This document shows positions 52,474-60,462 of a stretch of DNA of 64,000 nucleotides, one piece after another; within the stretch, counting starts at the first letter, position 1; each line of letters starts with the position of its first letter. The stretch covers positions 3,342-67,341 of the forward strand of contig JAEYRD010000103.1 of NCBI GenBank assembly GCA_023435725.1, written 5' to 3'. The stretch is from Pseudomonadota bacterium. GTDB taxonomy: Bacteria > Pseudomonadota > Alphaproteobacteria > Rhizobiales > Xanthobacteraceae. The position numbers and the translations under genes were made by a program. Under the pieces are notes generated by a model, which saw only the letters and a program-made list of their open reading frames with translations, did no database searches and was not told the origin of the DNA.

Positions 52474-53021
52474 ATGTCCAGCGATGCATCCTCTTCATCA
52501 CGGCAATCGCCGTCTGTGTCATCGCGGCCAGCGCATGGCGCCGGCCGCCACGTTACATCTGGAATCTCACCGCAAGTGTCCCTCGCGGGCTCTACCGCCT
52601 GGAGCCGGGGGCCCCCATCGACGTGACCTCGCTTGTGGCCGCCGCACCGCCAGAGCCGCTCGCCACCGCGCTTGATCTCAACGGCTATCTGTCGTGCGGC
52701 GTGCCACTCCTCAAGCGCGTGCTTGCGCTACCCGGACAGCGGGTCTGCCGCTTCGGCGCCGTCATCACCGTCGATGCGGTCACCCTCCTCATGTCGACCG
52801 CTCAAGCGCGCGACGCGCGTGGCCGGCCGTTGCCATCCTGGCACGGCTGTCACCGCATCGCCGATGACGAAGTCTTTCTCATGAACTGGGACAGCAACGA
52901 CAGCCTGGACGGCCGCTATTTCGGCGTCCTGCCGCGCGCCGCCGTCATCGGCCGCGCCATTCCCGTGTGGACCGAAGAGGCCGGCGACGGCCGCTTCGTC
53001 TGGTCTGCGCCGACACAGTGA
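52470..53021 (+). CDS. traF: S26-family signal peptidase TraF
   Basis: This is a 183-aa protein with an N-terminal membrane helix (LFITAIAVCVIAAS). The catalytic Ser is Ser36 in TASVPRGLY and the Lys is Lys82 in LLKRVLALPG. The late DSLDGRYFGVLP matches TraF peptidases. In related plasmids TraF matures and cyclises the TrbC pilin. Here trbC is not in the window, so TraF may act on a pilin encoded elsewhere or be a leftover. Confidence 0.92.
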   Translation: MNVQRCILFITAIAVCVIAASAWRRPPRYIWNLTASVPRGLYRLEPGAPIDVTSLVAAAPPEPLATALDLNGYLSCGVPLLKRVLALPGQRVCRFGAVITVDAVTLLMSTAQARDARGRPLPSWHGCHRIADDEVFLMNWDSNDSLDGRYFGVLPRAAVIGRAIPVWTEEAGDGRFVWSAPTQ

Positions 53022-53054
53022 CTTCCGCTTCCACCGCAACCAGAGGAGATTAAC

Positions 53055-53384
53055 ATGGCGCATATCGGTACCTTTACCCGCAACAACGATGGCTACACCG
53101 GAACCATCAACACCCTCATGCTCAAGCGCCACGTCGTCGTCATCGTCCCCGCAATCACGAACGAGGCCGAGAACGCTCCGAATTACCGCGTTCTTGCTGA
53201 CAACGCTGAAATCGGCGCGGGTTGGAAACGCAAGAGCGACAAGGCTGGCGACTACGTTTCGCTCGTCATCGACGATCCAAGTTTCGCGCAGCCGCTGCGG
53301 GCTAATCTCTTCGCCGCATCGAGCGACGGCAACACCTTTCATCTGATCTGGACCCGTCCATCGCGACGCTCCGCCGCCGAGTAA
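53055..53384 (+). CDS. DUF736 family protein, copy 2
   Basis: This is a 109-aa DUF736 protein: MAHIGTFTRNNDGYTGTI, NAEIGAGWKRKSDKAGDYVS, and NTFHLIWTRPSRR. It is clearly paralogous to copy 1 at 49398 but diverged. AGAGGAG precedes the ATG. Unlike copy 1 it lacks the type 2 leader and lies inside the rdfS-traF-relaxase operon, so the two copies are probably expressed under different control. Confidence 0.93.
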   Translation: MAHIGTFTRNNDGYTGTINTLMLKRHVVVIVPAITNEAENAPNYRVLADNAEIGAGWKRKSDKAGDYVSLVIDDPSFAQPLRANLFAASSDGNTFHLIWTRPSRRSAAE

Positions 53385-53410
53385 TTGATGCGACAGACGA
53401 GGAGCAGTCA

Positions 53411-54178
53411 ATGGCGCTCGCTCGACATCCACTCGACGGTTCCTCGGCACGGCCGAGCATCGGCTGGCCGACGCTCCGGCAGCAGACGATTGCACTGGTC
53501 ATCGTCTCGCTCTTCTCCTTTCCGGCCTATCCGGCATCAGGCGTAGCGAGCGCGCCCGACGCTGCTTCGTCCTACACCGCGATCATCGCCGAGGCTGCAG
53601 AGCGATTCACGATCCCGGAAGCATGGATTCGCGCCGTAATCGACGTCGAGAGTCACGGCGATCCGCGTGCTGTCTCGCCAAAGGGGGCGCTCGGATTGAT
53701 GCAGCTGATGCCGAAAACGTTTACCGCGCTGCGTCTGCGGTATGCGCTTGGTGCCGACCCCTACCTGCCGCACGACAATATCATGGCGGGTGCCGCGTAT
53801 CTTCGGGAGATGTACGATTGCTTCGGCGCGTCCGGATTCCTGGCGGCCTATAATGCAGGGCCGAAGCGGTATCAGGACCACCTTTCGACGGGGCGACCGC
53901 TACCGCCGGAAACCAGCGCCTACGTCGTTCAGCTCAAGTTACGGCTGGCAAGTTCGCTGCCCGACGACACGCCGATGGACGATGTGCAGGACGCCCGATG
54001 GCAAGATTCGGCGCTGTTTGCCGCACATCTGAAACCTGCACCGAAAGATGGCGCGACGGTCTTCGTCTCTGCGTCTCCGTTACGGGTTGACCACAAGGAG
54101 CCGGCAGCCAGCGGCTCATTGCTGCCCGCGCGTGGCGAACTGTTCATTTCTCTATCCAGTAAGAAGAGCGCGCCATGA
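53411..54178 (+). CDS. Lytic transglycosylase (conjugation-associated)
   Basis: This is a 255-aa protein. A hydrophobic signal segment (TIALVIVSLFSFPAYPASG) is followed by an SLT domain: AWIRAVIDVESHGDPRAVSP with the catalytic Glu, GALGLMQLMP, NIMAGAAYLREMYD and FLAAYNAGP. It cleaves peptidoglycan to open a path for the mating apparatus. The tail is not recognised. It ends at an ATGA overlap with a doubtful small frame. Confidence 0.92.
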   Translation: MALARHPLDGSSARPSIGWPTLRQQTIALVIVSLFSFPAYPASGVASAPDAASSYTAIIAEAAERFTIPEAWIRAVIDVESHGDPRAVSPKGALGLMQLMPKTFTALRLRYALGADPYLPHDNIMAGAAYLREMYDCFGASGFLAAYNAGPKRYQDHLSTGRPLPPETSAYVVQLKLRLASSLPDDTPMDDVQDARWQDSALFAAHLKPAPKDGATVFVSASPLRVDHKEPAASGSLLPARGELFISLSSKKSAP

Positions 54179-54456
54179 GCTACGCCTGCCGTCATCGCGG
54201 AGTTGTCAGCCTCTTTTCTGATCCAGCGGTCATGACATCCACGTCAGAGCAACGTCCGATCTATGGCAAGATAAAAGAGATGCCCCCGCTTCGTCGACAA
54301 TCCATTGCAATGGCTTGTCTCCCTGCGGGGGCGTCGGTCGGCGCGCGTGCCGCGCGAAAGCGAAACACAAGCAAGATCAACGCACGTTTCGGCACCGGCT
54401 ACGTCGTCACCGTCTTGGGCACGATTGCGCCGTTGAAGACGCGCTCCGTCTCATGA
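54175..54456 (+). CDS. Doubtful 93-aa frame between transglycosylase and relaxase
   Basis: Both ends are formally coupled (ATGA overlaps at 54175 and 54453), which favours coding. But the product is basic, without clear domain or composition, and the frame covers a strong palindromic region (54282-54332). It is equally likely that this is a non-coding oriT segment with chance overlaps. Confidence 0.3.
   Translation: MSYACRHRGVVSLFSDPAVMTSTSEQRPIYGKIKEMPPLRRQSIAMACLPAGASVGARAARKRNTSKINARFGTGYVVTVLGTIAPLKTRSVS
54282..54332. other. Candidate origin of transfer: nested palindromes upstream of relaxase
   Basis: GCCCCCGC (54282-54289) is inverted as GCGGGGGC (54325-54332). Inside lie GACAA / TTGTC (54296-54300 / 54315-54319) enclosing the perfect 12-nt palindrome CCATTGCAATGG (54302-54313). 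The relaxase gene starts 121 nt later. Inverted repeats just upstream of a relaxase gene are the usual sign of oriT. No nick-site consensus was recognised. Confidence 0.5.
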
Positions 54457-56204
54457 GCCAGCGTGACGACGAGTTTCGTGTCCGACCAGGGCGCATCCGC
54501 AGCCGTGGCGGTGGCCATCAGAAGCCGTTCATCCACCGGGTTCTGAGGGCCGTGAAGAAGGAGGGGGGGGACGGCAGAAGTGGCGTGCCGGGACGTCGCC
54601 GTGGCTCCCGGTTTGGGCGAGGCCGGACCTCGTTCGGCCCCAGCCGGCTGTTGGGAACGCAGCGACACGTGGTGGTGAAGGCGCGGATCGTCCGCGGTTC
54701 CTCGCGTGGCGCACGCAGCGCCCCGCTGAGCGCCCACGTCGCCTACTTGAAACGCGACGGCGTCACGCAGGACGGCAACCGCGGCCGAATGTTCGACGCC
54801 GCCGGCGACAACGCCGACGACCGGGCCTTCGCCGAGCGGTGCGGCGAGGACCGACATCATTTCCGCTTTATCATCTCGCCGGAGGATGCCGGCGAGATGG
54901 CCGATCTGCGGGCTTTCACCCGCGATCTCGTCGCGCGCATGGAAACCGACCTCGGCTCGAAGCTCGACTGGGTGGCCATCGATCACTGGAACACCGACAA
55001 TCCGCATGTCCATCTTCTGGTGCGCGGCATCACCGAAGATGGCAGCGATCTGGTCATCGCCCGCGATTATATCAGCCGCGGTTTGCGGGGTCGGGCGGAG
55101 GATTTGGTGTCGCTCGAACTCGGCCCCAAACCCGAGCACGCTATCCGCTCGGCGCTGGAACGCGACGTCGAGGCGGAACGATGGACACGGCTCGACGCGG
55201 AAATCAGGCGTGAGGCTGAAGCGACGGGAGTGATCGATCTCAGGCCGCCGGAAGCGGGTGTAGGTGACAGCCAGATTCGGCGCCAGATGATCGGCCGGTT
55301 GCAGCATCTCGAGCGGATGGGGCTCGCGTCTTCCAACGGTCTAGGCCAGTGGACGCTTCGATCCGATGCGGAGGGCGTGCTGCGCGATCTGGCGACCCGC
55401 GGCGACATCATCAAGACCATGCACCGCGCGCTGACCGCGAGAGGCATTGAGCGACCGCCGGGCGACTATGTGATCGAACCGGCGAAGGCTCCATCGGCCG
55501 TTGTCGGCCGGCTTCTCGAAACCGGCCTGCATGATGAACTGAGCGGCGAGGCTTACGCGGTTATCGACGGTGTCGATGGGAGGGTTCATCACGTCCGGTT
55601 TGCCTCGACCAGCGTGTTGGAGAATGCATCGCCTCCAGGCGGCGTGGTCGAACTCCGGCGGTTCGAAGCGGCCGACGATCTGTCCGCGACGTTGAGCCTG
55701 GTGTCCCGCTCCGATGTCGACCTTGCGACCCAGGTCACGGCTCACGGGGCGACGTGGCTCGACCATCGGCTGGTGACGAGGGATAGCTCATCGTTTGCGC
55801 TTGGAGGCTTCGGCGCTGAAGTGCGGCGTGCGATGGAGGCGCGGACGGCGCGTCTCGCCGGCGAGGGCTTGGCTCGCCGCTACGGCGAACGGGTCGTGTT
55901 CGCGCGCGACCTCTTGTCAACGCTCAGGCAGCGCGAGCTCAATGCGGTAGGCGCCAGGCTCGCCGGCGAAAGCGGCCTGCCGTACCGGGCGGCCGAGGCA
56001 GGAGAGCAGGTCGCCGGGCAGTACGTGCGTCGGCTCAGCCTTACCTCGGGGCGTTTCGCGATGCTTGACGATGGCCTCGGCTTTAGCCTGGTGCCGTGGT
56101 CGCCTTCGCTGGAGCGCCACCTTGGCAGTCAGGTTATGGGCGTGATCCGAGTGGACGGCGGTATCGAGTGGAGCTTTGGACGAAAGCGATCGCTCGGCTT
56201 GTGA
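54453..56204 (+). CDS. rlxS: Relaxase/mobilisation nuclease, RlxS/VirD2-like with DUF3363 C-terminus
   Basis: ATG 54453 (MSQRDDEFRV) is preferred. The 583-aa protein has an Arg/Gly-rich N-terminus and a relaxase domain, with a candidate nicking Tyr in SAHVAYLKRDG near residue 97 and the metal-binding DHWNTDNPHVHLLVRG at about 177-192. A long C-terminal DUF3363-type region follows. It nicks oriT, stays on the 5' end and pilots the strand to the coupling protein. Order and size agree with RlxS of ICEMlSymR7A. Confidence 0.92.
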   Translation: MSQRDDEFRVRPGRIRSRGGGHQKPFIHRVLRAVKKEGGDGRSGVPGRRRGSRFGRGRTSFGPSRLLGTQRHVVVKARIVRGSSRGARSAPLSAHVAYLKRDGVTQDGNRGRMFDAAGDNADDRAFAERCGEDRHHFRFIISPEDAGEMADLRAFTRDLVARMETDLGSKLDWVAIDHWNTDNPHVHLLVRGITEDGSDLVIARDYISRGLRGRAEDLVSLELGPKPEHAIRSALERDVEAERWTRLDAEIRREAEATGVIDLRPPEAGVGDSQIRRQMIGRLQHLERMGLASSNGLGQWTLRSDAEGVLRDLATRGDIIKTMHRALTARGIERPPGDYVIEPAKAPSAVVGRLLETGLHDELSGEAYAVIDGVDGRVHHVRFASTSVLENASPPGGVVELRRFEAADDLSATLSLVSRSDVDLATQVTAHGATWLDHRLVTRDSSSFALGGFGAEVRRAMEARTARLAGEGLARRYGERVVFARDLLSTLRQRELNAVGARLAGESGLPYRAAEAGEQVAGQYVRRLSLTSGRFAMLDDGLGFSLVPWSPSLERHLGSQVMGVIRVDGGIEWSFGRKRSLGL

Positions 56205-56458
56205 CGATTTGCGTGCCTTCCTCTTCATCCGCGCCGGAGTGAAACGCCGCGCCGCCCAGGCAAGAGAACAATCGGATTCTGTCCGTCGGACCTGTTAGCC
56301 GAAGCCTCGGTTTACCCTTTCGGGTCCCGAGCTATAGTGGACCGCAATCACCGACGAGTGTCCTGCCGTTGTCACAGGTTGCTGAAGAGACAGCAAACTG
56401 CGCATGTGTGGGGCTCCTGACGGTATGCACTTTCATCTGACAATCTTGGGAAACGTAT

Positions 56459-57385
56459 ATGACCGGTCCGCAGTCGAAGTTCTGGTCCGGCTTCAATGCC
56501 GCGTTCACGTCTGGCCGATACATGAAAGCCAGCCCGCGAATCCATGGGCTAAGCGTGACGTCAGTGATGCTGCAAATGTTGTTTCAGGAGCAGTTGCTGG
56601 CCAAGGGGACCGGCTGGTTCTGGCGAGTTGGAAATAGCGTTGCTCTCGTCACTGCCTGGCATAACCTGTCGGGCTTGCACCACACCACGCGCGCTGCCAT
56701 GAGCCGGCACGGCGGCATGCCGGATCGGGTGCGCTTCCGATATGTTACTCAGAACCCACAGACGTTTCAGGAAACCGAGATACCGTTGTACCTAGACGAT
56801 GATCGAACCAAGCCCCGCTGGTTTGTCCATCCGGTTTGCGGAAGTTACTTCGATATGGCCTTCCTCGTGATCAATATTACAAATGGGGACGTAAGATGCA
56901 TCAACGACGTCGTCCCGGTCGTCGACGCCACCATGCCGCCGGGTGGAGACGTTTTCGCGGTTGGGTTTCCCCAGGGCATTAGCGCGTTCACTCCGTTTCC
57001 TGTCTGGAAGCGCGGCTCGATCGCGTCCGATCCGGATGTTTTGGTGGAGGGACACCCCAAATTTTATGCCGACATGGCTGGGCGACGTGGACTGTCGGGA
57101 GCGCCAGTGTTCCGGATGAGCCTGGGTACGATCATTGAGCCGACAGCCAACGGTCGGACCGTCGATTTCGGCGAAAAGACCGAGTTTGTTGGCTTATACA
57201 GCGGTCGTCCTGCGGACCAATTGCCGGCAGAGATGCGTACCGGCGAAAGCTCCGATCTCGGATTTGTCTGGCGGGCAGATGTGGTCCTGGAAATGCTGAA
57301 CGGTGGCGTGCTGGACGAGCAGCCGGAAGTCGGGAAGGGAGTCGTCGAGATAAGGGAGATTTGGGAGCAACGCACCAGCGCATAG
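56459..57385 (+). CDS. Trypsin-like serine protease, cargo between relaxase and coupling protein
   Basis: This 308-aa protein has a chymotrypsin-type triad in order: LVTAWHNLSG (His), SYFDMAFLV (Asp) and RRGLSGAPVF (Ser). It lacks a clear signal peptide, so it is probably cytoplasmic. Such trypsin-like peptidases occur as stand-alone or defence-associated effectors. It interrupts the usual adjacency of relaxase and traG, and its sequence is less GC-rich than the flanks, so it is likely acquired cargo. The preceding 254 nt hold no gene. Confidence 0.8.
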   Translation: MTGPQSKFWSGFNAAFTSGRYMKASPRIHGLSVTSVMLQMLFQEQLLAKGTGWFWRVGNSVALVTAWHNLSGLHHTTRAAMSRHGGMPDRVRFRYVTQNPQTFQETEIPLYLDDDRTKPRWFVHPVCGSYFDMAFLVINITNGDVRCINDVVPVVDATMPPGGDVFAVGFPQGISAFTPFPVWKRGSIASDPDVLVEGHPKFYADMAGRRGLSGAPVFRMSLGTIIEPTANGRTVDFGEKTEFVGLYSGRPADQLPAEMRTGESSDLGFVWRADVVLEMLNGGVLDEQPEVGKGVVEIREIWEQRTSA

Positions 57386-57473
57386 GCGGAACTGCCTATG
57401 ACGAAACCGTTTCACCTATGCCGCTTCACTTTGCCATTCAGGCCTGCTTTTCCAGCCAGTCCGCTCTGCTAGA

Positions 57474-57689
57474 ATGAAGTCGGACCAACGGAGGTGGAAT
57501 GCAGAGACACCGAACACGTCTCGTTTCCGGCCCTGGCTGGACGAGATACGACAGGAACTCGATCGCGCGATGGAACGGGAGAGACAATTGCGTGCAGGAA
57601 TGCGCGAAGATCGTCTGCGCCTGCTTAGCGATAACGCCGCGAAGGTAGCCCTGGCCAACCCGGGCCACGGCAGACGCGCTATCTCCTGA
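57474..57689 (+). CDS. Small helical hypothetical protein
   Basis: This 71-aa product, MKSDQRRWNAETPNTSRF followed by a charged helix (WLDEIRQELDRAMERERQLR), has protein-like composition but no recognised family. It sits between the protease gene and traG. A reverse frame over the same span is Arg/Ser-rich and less likely. Confidence 0.4.
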   Translation: MKSDQRRWNAETPNTSRFRPWLDEIRQELDRAMERERQLRAGMREDRLRLLSDNAAKVALANPGHGRRAIS

Positions 57690-57859
57690 ACAGTACAGTC
57701 CTCGTTGCAGGAGCTGACGACCGACGCCGGTAGCGAGACCGACATCAGCATGTGTGCGCGATGACCGCCGATTCTGCGATCGGTGATCGTTAAGGCTTGT
57801 CTTTGGATCGGGTCTTCGCTTCCTTCAAGGTCGCCTCGTTCCGTCGGTAGAGCAAACCC

Positions 57860-59845
57860 GTGCCAGCAGCAAAGATTCTTTGGGGGCAGATCGTCGTTGT
57901 CCTTGCGATTGCACTGACCACCACTTGGGGCGCCACGCAATGGACCGCCTGGCGTCTTGCCTATCAGCCACAGCTCGGGCAGCCATGGACCCATATCGGC
58001 CATCTGCCGCTTTACCTGCCGCCGGCCTTCTTCTGGTGGTGGTTTTCGTTCGACGCTTATGCTCCGCACATCTTCGTCGAAGGTGCGTTCATAGCGGCGT
58101 CCGGCGGCTTTATTGCAGTGGCGCTGGCTATTGCGATGTCGGTCTGGCGTGCCCGAGAAGCGAAGGAAGCGCAGACTTACGGCTCGGCGCGCTGGGCAAC
58201 ATCGGAGGAGATCCAGGCTGCAGGCCTCGTCGCGCCGGACGGCGTCGTCCTTGGACAGTTCGATCGCGCCTATCTACGCCATAACGGTCCGGAGCATGTG
58301 TTATGTTTTGCCCCGACGCGATCAGGCAAGGGCGTCGGCCTCGTCGTGCCGACCTTGTTAACGTGGCCGAGCAGCGCCATCATCCACGACATCAAGGGCG
58401 AAAACTGGCAATTGACCGCGGGATGGCGCGCGAACTTCGGCCGCGTGCTGCTATTCGACCCGACCAATCCAGATTCGTCGGCCTACAACCCGCTGCTGGA
58501 GGTCCGTCGCGGCGACAGCGAGGTAAGGGACGTCCAGAACATCGCCGACATCCTGGTCGATCCGGAAGGCGCGCTCGAAAGGCGCAACCACTGGGAAAAA
58601 ACCAGCCATGCACTTCTCGTTGGCGCCATTCTTCATGTCCTCTATGCCGAAACCGACAAGACGCTTGCCGGCGTCGCCAGCTTCCTCTCCGACCCGAAAC
58701 ACCCAATCGAGACCACCTTACGCGCGATGATGACGACGCTTCATCTCGGCGACCGCGTGCATCCGGTTGTAGCCTCCGCCGCCAGAGAGCTCCTGAATAA
58801 ATCCGAAAACGAGCGTTCCGGCGTCTTGTCGACGGCAATGTCGTTTCTCGGCCTCTACCGCGATCCAGTGGTGGCCAGGGTGACGGCGCGGTGTGCCTGG
58901 CGGATCGCTGATCTGGTCGAGGGGCCAACACCGACCACACTCTACCTTGTCGTGCCACCCTCCGACATCTCGCGTACCAAGCCGCTCATTCGTCTGATTC
59001 TCAACCAGATCGGACGCCGTCTTACAGAGGACCTCCATGCCAAGTCTCGGCGCCGGCGCTTGCTGTTAATGCTCGACGAGTTCCCCGCGCTCGGCAGGCT
59101 GGATTTCTTCGAGAGCGCACTCGCTTTTATGGCAGGCTACGGCTTGAAGTCGTTCTTGATTGCACAGTCACTCAATCAGATCGAGAAGGCTTACGGTCAG
59201 AACAATTCGATCCTGGACAATTGTCATGTCCGGGTTGCATTTGCCTCCAACGACGAGCGGACCGCCAAACGCATTTCAGATGCGCTCGGGATCGCAACCG
59301 AATTGCGGGCCATGAAGAACTACGCTGGTCATAGGTTGTCGCCTTGGCTTGGTCATCTCATGGTGTCGCGCCAGGAAACAGCGCGTCCGCTGCTCACCGC
59401 AGGAGAGGTGATGCAGTTGCCGTCGTCGGATGAAGTGGTCCTGGCCGCAGGCCTACCTCCGATTCGCGCCAAAAAGGTTCGCTATTTCGAAGACCGGCGC
59501 TTCAACGCCCGCGTTCTGCCGCCGCCGAGGAGTGGCGTGAAAGACAGGGCAGCTACGAGTGGGCGCATGCCGCTAGACGATTGGTCAGCGATGCCCATCC
59601 CAAAGCAAATCAATCCGGGGCAGACGGCGGGCCGGATCGAAATGACCGCAGACGGAGGTATCCGCCGGGAGCCGGAACTGCCCGATCACGAGGCCATCGC
59701 CGTTGAGGCGCCACGGCCGACCAGCGAATTCGCGGTTGTTGAGGACGACGAAGACGATGCAAAACGAGCGGCAGTTGTGCGACGGCGCTTTCGCACCGTG
59801 GCGCGCCGGGCCGTCATGGATCCCGACGACGGATTATCACTCTGA
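57860..59845 (+). CDS. traG: VirD4/TraG-type coupling protein
   Basis: The start is GTG 57860. The 661-aa protein has two N-terminal membrane helices (IVVVLAIALTTTWGATQW and GGFIAVALAIAMSV) and Walker A PTRSGKGVGLVVPT near residues 150-160. Walker B MLDEFPALGRLDFF lies near 402, and the late AQSLNQIEKAYG is typical of type IV coupling ATPases. It recruits the relaxase-DNA complex to the secretion channel. The channel genes (trb) that normally follow are missing here. Confidence 0.95.
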   Translation: MPAAKILWGQIVVVLAIALTTTWGATQWTAWRLAYQPQLGQPWTHIGHLPLYLPPAFFWWWFSFDAYAPHIFVEGAFIAASGGFIAVALAIAMSVWRAREAKEAQTYGSARWATSEEIQAAGLVAPDGVVLGQFDRAYLRHNGPEHVLCFAPTRSGKGVGLVVPTLLTWPSSAIIHDIKGENWQLTAGWRANFGRVLLFDPTNPDSSAYNPLLEVRRGDSEVRDVQNIADILVDPEGALERRNHWEKTSHALLVGAILHVLYAETDKTLAGVASFLSDPKHPIETTLRAMMTTLHLGDRVHPVVASAARELLNKSENERSGVLSTAMSFLGLYRDPVVARVTARCAWRIADLVEGPTPTTLYLVVPPSDISRTKPLIRLILNQIGRRLTEDLHAKSRRRRLLLMLDEFPALGRLDFFESALAFMAGYGLKSFLIAQSLNQIEKAYGQNNSILDNCHVRVAFASNDERTAKRISDALGIATELRAMKNYAGHRLSPWLGHLMVSRQETARPLLTAGEVMQLPSSDEVVLAAGLPPIRAKKVRYFEDRRFNARVLPPPRSGVKDRAATSGRMPLDDWSAMPIPKQINPGQTAGRIEMTADGGIRREPELPDHEAIAVEAPRPTSEFAVVEDDEDDAKRAAVVRRRFRTVARRAVMDPDDGLSL

Positions 59846-59854
59846 GGTGTAGTA

Positions 59855-60343
59855 ATGCGAGAGCGGATAAACGTCTACTTTCCACCCGAGCTGCTGCGGC
59901 AGCTGGTCGACCTCTCCGACCGCAAGAGAATCTCGCGATCATCTATCGTCGAAGCGGCGGTCAAATCATTTCTCTCGCCGGACGGGTCTGAGCGCATGGA
60001 GGCGGCGCTGTCACGCAGATTTGATCGCCTATCACGCCAAGTGCAGCGCCTTGAGCGGGATGTGACGATCAGCACCGAAACGCTGGCCCTGTTCGTGCGC
60101 TTCTGGCTAACAGTAACTCCGCCGCTGTCCGCCGATGCGCAGGCTAGCGCGCAGGCCAAGGGAAGGGAGCGCTTCGAAGATTTTGTCGACGCGCTCGGCC
60201 GTCGACTTAGCAAAGGGATGAATTTTCTACAAGAAGTGCCGATTGAGGGTATTCGCAGTTTATATTCGACTGAATCGGAGATTGAAGATCTCGGATCCGG
60301 GCCCCAGATGCGAGGGGCGGGGCGGTGCCCGAAACGCGGGTAA
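59855..60343 (+). CDS. Ribbon-helix-helix (CopG-like) protein following traG
   Basis: This is a 162-aa protein. The N-terminal RHH DNA-binding part (RINVYFPPELLRQLVDLSDR, SRSSIVEAAVKSFL) is followed by a coiled and hydrophobic stretch (RFDRLSRQVQRLER, TLALFVRFWLT). It starts 9 nt after traG. Such a gene usually links traG to trbB. The last ~30 residues (after FLQEVPIEG) look unlike the rest, which suggests the tail reads across a junction where trb genes were lost. Confidence 0.85.
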   Translation: MRERINVYFPPELLRQLVDLSDRKRISRSSIVEAAVKSFLSPDGSERMEAALSRRFDRLSRQVQRLERDVTISTETLALFVRFWLTVTPPLSADAQASAQAKGRERFEDFVDALGRRLSKGMNFLQEVPIEGIRSLYSTESEIEDLGSGPQMRGAGRCPKRG

Positions 60344-60462
60344 AAAAATTCAGAAAAAGTTGCCGATTACGTATTGGCCAGTTGTCTCTTAATCGCGCGT
60401 TAGGATTTGCGGTTTTGCTGCGCCCCTGACGCTCGGATCATTCGGAGGCGTACGGGGCATTC

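Larger units (their letters stand above)
18897..60400. mobile_element. Integrative (probably mobilisable or partly decayed conjugative) element in tRNA-Leu
   Basis: The left edge is set by tRNA-Leu and the adjacent tyrosine integrase. The backbone includes ParB/DUF932/helicase genes, a qseC-qseM-fseA-like switch, an rdfS-like excisionase, traF, a lytic transglycosylase, a VirD2/RlxS-type relaxase and VirD4/TraG. About 16 kb of defence-like cargo lies between integrase and backbone. No trb mating-pair genes follow traG. No copy of the tRNA 3' end is seen near 60.3 kb or elsewhere in the window. The right limit is an estimate from the switch to TpsB/ExbB genes. The element is either a truncated ICE, a mobilisable element, or one segment of a multi-part ICE. 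Confidence 0.85.

Noticed and set aside
54399..55307. Long reverse frame over the relaxase gene
   Set aside because: Shadow of the relaxase codons in GC-rich DNA; composition is not protein-like and the forward relaxase motifs are intact.
57416..58069. Reverse frame over the gap before traG
   Set aside because: Ser/Arg-rich, overlaps the traG start and shows no motif.
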